35,974 nucleotides of DNA, from assembly GCA_028821405.1 (NCBI GenBank), contig JAPPGK010000105.1:1-35974 (forward strand). The letters run 5' to 3'. A program made the position numbers and the translations under genes. This DNA is from Gammaproteobacteria bacterium (GTDB lineage: Bacteria > Pseudomonadota > Gammaproteobacteria > Pseudomonadales > Azotimanducaceae). Below the pieces are notes generated by a model. The model was not told the DNA's origin. It saw nothing but the letters and a program-made list of their open reading frames with translations, and searched no databases. Below, piece after piece: positions 31,768 to 35,974 of this stretch (its first letter is position 1; each line of letters begins with the position of its first letter).

Positions 31768-32817
31768 TCAACAATCGATGCAGACGCCAATGGCCTGGGT
31801 TTGCATGATGGAGCCGCGCCCGCGACTCCAAGACGGGATGAACGACGAATGTCCACCGGCATCGCCGCCGCCCACGGTCACGAGGATGTCGTCCGGCCCG
31901 ATGCCGCGGTGACAGTCCTCGCGGCCCTGGCGCCGGTATCCGCGGTCAAGCTTGCCGAGGCGTTCGATCGCCGGGCGCGGGTGCTTGGCATGCTCGAAGA
32001 GGTACGCTCGCACCTGGGCCTTCGTCCAGCCCGGTCGGGCGACGATCTCGGCATGTTCCGGCGAGAGCACGACCACGCTCTGGCCGGTACTGATGCAGCC
32101 GTAGTTGGCCATGGCGTTCGCCATCGTATCGAGGATCGCTTCCGGGGTGTTGCCGCCGTGGTTCTCCACGTTGCAGAAACCGGCACCCGCGAAGACCGTA
32201 ACGGAACTGACACCGTCGGGGTAGCCGAACTCTTCGCACAACGGCGGCCAGGGATTCCGATCCGCCCGTTCGGCGATGCAGAAGCTGTATTTGCCGGGGT
32301 TTCCCTGCGTCGACTTGTCGGCGATGCCGGGCACGATCTTGAACACGTTCATGAGGGTTAGGCGGATCGACCGGCCGATGGTCGCGTTGGCGCGGTTTCC
32401 CGGCCCGAACAGGTTGACGCCTGCGTTCATGCCGATCTCGTCGACGATCGGCCCGCTGACGATCAACAGGTGGCCGGAACCGCCGGTGCTGACCGTGCTG
32501 CCGTGGAAATTGAAGGGTTCCCGGTCCATGGCTTCGAAGGCCGCGACGATGATCGGGAAGTACTCGGGCAGACAGCCCGCCATGACGGCGTTCACGGCTG
32601 CGGCCTGTAGCGTCAATTCCAGCCCCGTCGCTGGGTGATGGGCGATGACGGTCTCGGCGGGGCGGCCTTCCATTGCCAGCATGGTCCGAACCCGATTCTG
32701 TTCCGGTGGAACGACCGGCAAGCCGTCGGTCCAACCCTGCTCGTAGCAGTAGTCGATGGCTTCGAGGAGATCGTCGCCGATCTCGTGGGGCGTCGGCGTT
32801 TGGGACTCGTTGTCCAT
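31768..32817 (-). CDS. UGSC-associated protein, unknown function
   Basis: A 349-residue protein lying directly before the selenoprotein. I recall homologous proteins next to UGSC genes but know no tested function. Visible parts are YEQGWTDGLPVVPP near the N-terminus, then VSTGGSGHLLIVSGPIVDEI, MNAGVNLFGPGNRANATIGR with glycine- and asparagine-rich loops, GNPGKYSFCIAERAD, VTVFAGAGFCNVENHGGNTPE, and a C-terminus ending GVCIDC. The CxxC tail and several other cysteines fit redox exchange with the selenoprotein, or metal binding. ATG 32817 follows the preceding gene's stop by two bases; ATG 32841 is possible. It reads as a single soluble protein with no signal peptide. Confidence 0.75.
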   Translation of the reverse strand: MDNESQTPTPHEIGDDLLEAIDYCYEQGWTDGLPVVPPEQNRVRTMLAMEGRPAETVIAHHPATGLELTLQAAAVNAVMAGCLPEYFPIIVAAFEAMDREPFNFHGSTVSTGGSGHLLIVSGPIVDEIGMNAGVNLFGPGNRANATIGRSIRLTLMNVFKIVPGIADKSTQGNPGKYSFCIAERADRNPWPPLCEEFGYPDGVSSVTVFAGAGFCNVENHGGNTPEAILDTMANAMANYGCISTGQSVVVLSPEHAEIVARPGWTKAQVRAYLFEHAKHPRPAIERLGKLDRGYRRQGREDCHRGIGPDDILVTVGGGDAGGHSSFIPSWSRGRGSIMQTQAIGVCIDC

Positions 32818-32819
32818 GG

Positions 32820-33839
32820 TCAGTCCCAGACCTTCTCCCATCGCCCGCTTTCCACTGAACGATACATCGCGAGCGCCGTTCGCAGTTCGCCCAGGGAAAA
32901 CGCCGGCGATGCGTCGAGTTCCTTGCCGTCGAGCACCGCGCAGCTGAAGTCGTGCAGTTCCACGCCGTAGCTTGCCGCCTTGCCCTCGAATGCGCTCATC
33001 ACCGCGAGGCCGCCCGGATGCTCGCCGTTGTAGAGCATCAGTCGTCCGTCGCGGCCACGCTCCAACACCAACTCACCGTCGGTGCCCGTGATCCGGAAGT
33101 CCTCCACCGGGGCAACGGCACCGGTGCTTTGCAGGGCGTCAAAGGTGCCGACGACGCCACTCTCGAACCTGAAAATGGCGTGGGCCGAGGACTCGCCCTC
33201 CATGTCCTCGACGTGCCGAGCGGTTGCGCCGACAACCTCGTCGATCTCGCCGAGCATCATCCGCATCGGGCGGATCCAGTGGGCGCCGCCGTCGATGGAA
33301 ATCCCGCCGCCGGCGCGGGCCAACTCGTAGCGCCAAGGTATGACGCCGGGCGGGACGTTCAACGGGTCGTAGAAGCAGGCCCGGGCGGTGATGACCTCGC
33401 CGATGGCACCGGCGTCGATGAGTTCCCTCGCTTTCTGCACATCGGTCCAATACTGGGCCTGCTCCGCGATCATGAACACCGTCCCCGCCTGTTCCGCCGC
33501 GGCGAGGATTCGCTCGCAGCTTGCCAGGTTGTGGGCCATGGGTTTTTCGAGGCAGACGTGCTTGCCCGCAGCGAAGGACTCGACGGCCGCCTGTTCGTGC
33601 AGATCGTGGGGCAGCATGATGTCCACGGCATCGAAGTCGCCTTCCGCCAAGGCTTCGGTCAGCGATGCGAAAGCCGGTGCGCCGGTGCGTTCCGCCATCG
33701 AGGCCACGCTTTCGGGATCGGTGTCGACAACGGCGGTCACGTCGATCCGCCGGGCGTGGTACCGGATGCCTCGCCAATGGGCGCGGGCGATGCCGCCGCA
33801 CCCGACGAAAGCCATCGTCAACCGGTCTTCATTGGCCAT
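32820..33839 (-). CDS. Gfo/Idh/MocA-family NAD(P)-dependent oxidoreductase
   Basis: A 339-residue oxidoreductase. The Rossmann motif is MAFVGCGGIARAHW (GxGGIA, about residues 9-22). VVDTDPES is the cofactor-ribose acidic strand end, AVDIMLPHDLH and GKHVCLEKPMAHN give the conserved EKP with the catalytic Lys, and GGGISIDGGAHWI the substrate-side Asp and His of the family (GGGxxxDxGxH). Members oxidise sugars, inositol or sugar acids. ATG 33839 overlaps the preceding stop (TGATG). It sits between the enolase-superfamily gene and the UGSC pair in one operon, so a shared substrate or its oxidation product is likely. Confidence 0.9.
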   Translation of the reverse strand: MANEDRLTMAFVGCGGIARAHWRGIRYHARRIDVTAVVDTDPESVASMAERTGAPAFASLTEALAEGDFDAVDIMLPHDLHEQAAVESFAAGKHVCLEKPMAHNLASCERILAAAEQAGTVFMIAEQAQYWTDVQKARELIDAGAIGEVITARACFYDPLNVPPGVIPWRYELARAGGGISIDGGAHWIRPMRMMLGEIDEVVGATARHVEDMEGESSAHAIFRFESGVVGTFDALQSTGAVAPVEDFRITGTDGELVLERGRDGRLMLYNGEHPGGLAVMSAFEGKAASYGVELHDFSCAVLDGKELDASPAFSLGELRTALAMYRSVESGRWEKVWD

Positions 33840-34927
33840 CAACGAGCCGCGAGCCTCGCCAAGGCGGCTTCGTTCAACTCGATACCGAACCCGGGCTTGT
33901 CGGTCAGTACCATGTCGCCTTCCTTCGGCAGCACATCCTCGCCGTAGAGTTCCCCCACGTCGTCGAGGGGCCCGGAGAATTCGATGGAGAACTCGTGCGG
34001 GCGGGTCGCGTTCTGCACAGTGGCATAGACGTGCAGCGACGCCATGGAGTTGATGCCGGCCTGCGGGCTATGGGGCATGACCGGTTTGTTTAGCGTGGTT
34101 GCCAGCTCGTAGATGCGCTTGACCTCGCTAGGGCCGCCGGCGTTCAGGATATCGGGCTGCAGGATGTCCGGATCGCCGAGCAGGACGAGGTGATGGAACC
34201 ACCAGCGGAACGCGTCCTGCTCGCCGGCGGAGACGGCAACATCCAAAGCGTCGCTGATCTGCTTCAGGCCAGGTAGGTCGTAGTGCGGAATGGGCTCCTC
34301 GAAATGGTCGATGCCGAGGGCTTCGAAGCGTCGACCTTGCTGGATCGCCGTGGACACCGAATAGCCGTTGTTGGCGTCGAAGCCGAGGTATTCGCCGCCC
34401 GCGAGGAATTCGCGCGCGGCCTTGAACAGTTGGTAGTCCTTCTCGGGGTCGATGTCCTGGCGCCAGCCCCGCCAGTCCATGCGGATCTTGAACGCCCGGA
34501 AACCCCGTTCCCAACCGTCCTTGACGAGTGCCAGCATCTCGGCAGGCTGCATTCGCCAGCCGGAGCCCGTGCTCCAGTAGAGGGGAATCGTGGTTCGCCG
34601 GGCACCGCCCATCAGGAGGTGGACCGGTAGACCCGTATCCTTGCCGAAGAGATCCCACAAGGCCACGTCGACGACGCCAACCACCCAACCTGGCAGCTTG
34701 TAGAAGCGCTCGTCGCGACCGAGGGCAAAGGTCTCCCAATGGCGGTCGACGAGCCGAGGGTCTTCGCCGACCAGGGCGGGTTTGATGGCCCTCTCGAGGT
34801 AGGCGTCGAAGACGGCATTGTTTCGGCCGGGCACCTCGGCCCATCCCTCGACGCCGGCATTGGTCTCAATCCGGAGGAGCCCTTTGCCAAGGGTCAAGGG
34901 CGTACAGGTGATGTCGGTGATCTTCAT
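33839..34927 (-). CDS. Enolase-superfamily (mandelate racemase/muconate lactonizing type) enzyme
   Basis: A 362-residue enzyme. The N-terminal capping domain covers about 1-115. The barrel has FKIRMDW (Lys of the KxK-type base), GFDANNGYS (metal Asp), FEEPIPHYD (metal Glu), SAGEQDAF (metal Glu) and PVMPHSPQAG with the His of the His-Asp dyad used by mandelate-racemase-group dehydratases. All three metal ligands are visible. It probably dehydrates an acid sugar, or racemises an alpha-hydroxy acid; the exact one is not readable. First gene of the selenoprotein operon (34927 to 31230), diverging from the SDR gene by 127 bp. Confidence 0.9.
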   Translation of the reverse strand: MKITDITCTPLTLGKGLLRIETNAGVEGWAEVPGRNNAVFDAYLERAIKPALVGEDPRLVDRHWETFALGRDERFYKLPGWVVGVVDVALWDLFGKDTGLPVHLLMGGARRTTIPLYWSTGSGWRMQPAEMLALVKDGWERGFRAFKIRMDWRGWRQDIDPEKDYQLFKAAREFLAGGEYLGFDANNGYSVSTAIQQGRRFEALGIDHFEEPIPHYDLPGLKQISDALDVAVSAGEQDAFRWWFHHLVLLGDPDILQPDILNAGGPSEVKRIYELATTLNKPVMPHSPQAGINSMASLHVYATVQNATRPHEFSIEFSGPLDDVGELYGEDVLPKEGDMVLTDKPGFGIELNEAALARLAAR

Positions 34928-35054
34928 GGCGCAACACTATATCAAGGCGCCCAAAGCACCGCTTTTCGATGCGAAGTTATACTTGATCATTGCAGATCGA
35001 AGACTGGCCGTCGGCCAAAACCCTGTTCACAACCCTCGACAAGGAGCACGCAAA

Positions 35055-35858
35055 GTGCCAAACAGACTTGAAGGCAAGGTCACCATTATTACCGGCGGCA
35101 ACAGCGGCATCGGCGAGGCCACCGGCCACCTGTTCGCCCGGGAAGGGGCGAAAGTCATCCTCATGGCGCGACGCGAGGCCCAGGGTCAAGCTGTCGCGGC
35201 CGCGATACGGGAGGGCGGTTTCGAGGCCACGTTCATCGCCTGCGACGTGGGAGATGACGATTCCGTACGGGGTGCGGTCGAAAAGGCGGCTGCGGCATAC
35301 GGCCGGATCGACGTCCTATTCAACAACGCGGGTGGCGGTGGCGGGGGTCGCTTCCCCAACGAACCCAATTCGGATTGGCTGCGCATCGTCAATACGAACC
35401 TGACGGGCACGTTCTACGTAAGCCAGGCGGTGTGGCCGCATCTCGTGGCGGCGGGCGGGGGCACGGTTGTCAACATGTCCTCGCTCGCCGCCCAGCGCGG
35501 GTTCAGTCCCAAGATGCAGGACGAGTTCGGAACCGCATCGGCGTCCTACTACGCCGCCAAGGCCGGTGTCGACGCCCTGACACGATACATGGCCGGCGCC
35601 GGCGGACGTGACAACATCCGGGTCAACTGCGTGCGTCCGGGTCAGATACTTACCCCCGGTGCCACTCGCGGGACCCTCAACGATCCCGATGGCGGACATC
35701 ACGTGTTCGAGAAGATGTTCGACTACGCACAGATCGTGCAAGGGCCGGGATATCCCGGGGACGTGGCCAATCTCGTGCTGTTCCTTGCCTGCGACGAGTC
35801 CCGGTTTATCTCGGGCGAGATCATCAACGTCGATGGAGGCGTTGCCGCAAAGATCTGA
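35055..35858 (+). CDS. Short-chain dehydrogenase/reductase (SDR)
   Basis: A 267-residue NAD(P)-dependent oxidoreductase with the classical SDR pattern: TGGNSGIGEATG for the cofactor, DVLFNNAGGGGGG (NNAG), VVNMSS with the catalytic Ser, YYAAKAG (YxxxK), and RVNCVRPGQILTPG after it. The C-terminus has SRFISGEIINVDGG, the usual family end. ARREAQG at the end of strand 2 with basic residues suggests NADP. GTG 35055 is preferred (AAGGAG at 35041-35046). It diverges from the enolase-superfamily gene and could act on the same pathway, which is an inference. It is followed by the rRNA terminator of the other strand. Confidence 0.9.
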   Translation: MPNRLEGKVTIITGGNSGIGEATGHLFAREGAKVILMARREAQGQAVAAAIREGGFEATFIACDVGDDDSVRGAVEKAAAAYGRIDVLFNNAGGGGGGRFPNEPNSDWLRIVNTNLTGTFYVSQAVWPHLVAAGGGTVVNMSSLAAQRGFSPKMQDEFGTASASYYAAKAGVDALTRYMAGAGGRDNIRVNCVRPGQILTPGATRGTLNDPDGGHHVFEKMFDYAQIVQGPGYPGDVANLVLFLACDESRFISGEIINVDGGVAAKI

Positions 35859-35901
35859 ATCGCGGCGACGCCCGCCGTTGCCATCCGACCCGCACCCAAA
35901 C

Positions 35902-35930
35902 AAAAAAGCCCGAGGGGCATGCCCTCGGGC
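35902..35930 (-). terminator. Intrinsic terminator of the rRNA operon (minus strand)
   Basis: A perfect 9-bp stem (GCCCGAGGG 35908-35916 with CCCTCGGGC 35922-35930), 5-nt loop, followed on the minus strand by six T (the A-run 35902-35907). It lies just past the 5S rRNA 3' end and converges with the SDR gene, so it may end transcription from both sides. Confidence 0.9.
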
Positions 35931-35939
35931 CTTCATTTG

Positions 35940-35974
35940 ATGCCTGACAACGACCTACTCTCACATGGGGAGAC
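35940..35974 (-). rRNA. rrf: 5S rRNA, 3' end (partial)
   Basis: The minus strand reads GTCTCCCCATGTGAGAGTAG then GTCGTTGTCAGGCAT, matching the 3' part of 5S rRNA in gamma- and beta-proteobacteria (E. coli ends CCATGCGAGAGTAGGGAACTGCCAGGCAT). The remaining 5' part, and presumably 23S and 16S genes, lie beyond the window. The mature 3' end is estimated at 35940. Confidence 0.9.

Noticed and set aside
31768-31770. TGA ending the UGSC-associated gene after CIDC as a second selenocysteine
   Set aside because: Reading through adds only nine residues before another stop and runs into the ribosome site of the selenoprotein gene; an ordinary stop is far more likely.
1-35974. CRISPR arrays, tRNA genes and complete insertion sequences
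   Set aside because: None was found by eye: no regularly spaced repeats, no cloverleaf-like segments in the gaps and no transposase or integrase coding sequence.

Overview
The window reads as a high-GC (low 60s percent by eye) chromosome segment of an uncultured, probably marine or host-associated gammaproteobacterium. The reasons are the 3' end of a 5S rRNA of gamma/beta-proteobacterial type at the right edge, a large TonB-dependent receptor, a PhoX-type protein with a twin-arginine signal, a quinoprotein dehydrogenase, and many iron/2-oxoglutarate dioxygenases, a sulfatase, amidohydrolase and enolase-superfamily genes typical of heterotrophs that break down diverse small organic molecules. 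The taxon is an inference; no complete phylogenetic marker lies inside the window.

Layout. 1-600 holds gene debris: a 248-bp copy of the 3' end of hipA joined to the 3' end of a DUF1428 (YbaA-like) gene. 609-2673 carries a zinc-free MDR dehydrogenase and a convergent PhyH-type protein. 2717-12355 is a plus-strand run of four large genes: TonB-dependent receptor, YejA-like substrate-binding protein, PEP-synthase/rifampicin-phosphotransferase-like enzyme, and a TPR-heme-VCBS repeat protein. They look like one operon for taking up and phosphorylating (or dephosphorylating) an unknown solute. 12746-14217 is a complete hipBA module with three evenly spaced operator-like palindromes upstream. 14354-20941 mixes a crotonase-family gene, an esterase remnant, a PhoX-family protein, a PQQ dehydrogenase broken by two single-base frameshifts, an aldo/keto reductase and a tiny membrane protein. 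21061-24339 has a PhyH protein, a YefM/YoeB-type toxin-antitoxin pair, a methyltransferase and an amidohydrolase. 24448-28960 has a PqaA-family protein, a methyltransferase, a sulfatase and another PhyH dioxygenase. 29145-31191 has a TauD-family dioxygenase, an unknown secreted protein and a SnoaL-like protein.

The most notable locus is the minus-strand operon 34927-31230: enolase-superfamily dehydratase, Gfo/Idh/MocA oxidoreductase, a 349-residue protein ending in CIDC, and a protein that an ordinary gene caller would split in two. The split is at an in-frame TGA inside the sequence GD-TGA-GSCSTC, the signature of the UGSC selenoprotein family. A hairpin resembling a bacterial SECIS element starts 10 nt after the TGA. 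I interpret it as a genuine selenoprotein gene, translationally linked to its partner and transcribed with two sugar-acid-type enzymes.

The right end holds an SDR gene, a strong intrinsic terminator for the minus strand, and the 3' end of a 5S rRNA whose rRNA operon continues beyond the window. Short hairpin repeats of at least one family recur in gene-free gaps (1734, 17471, 29057).
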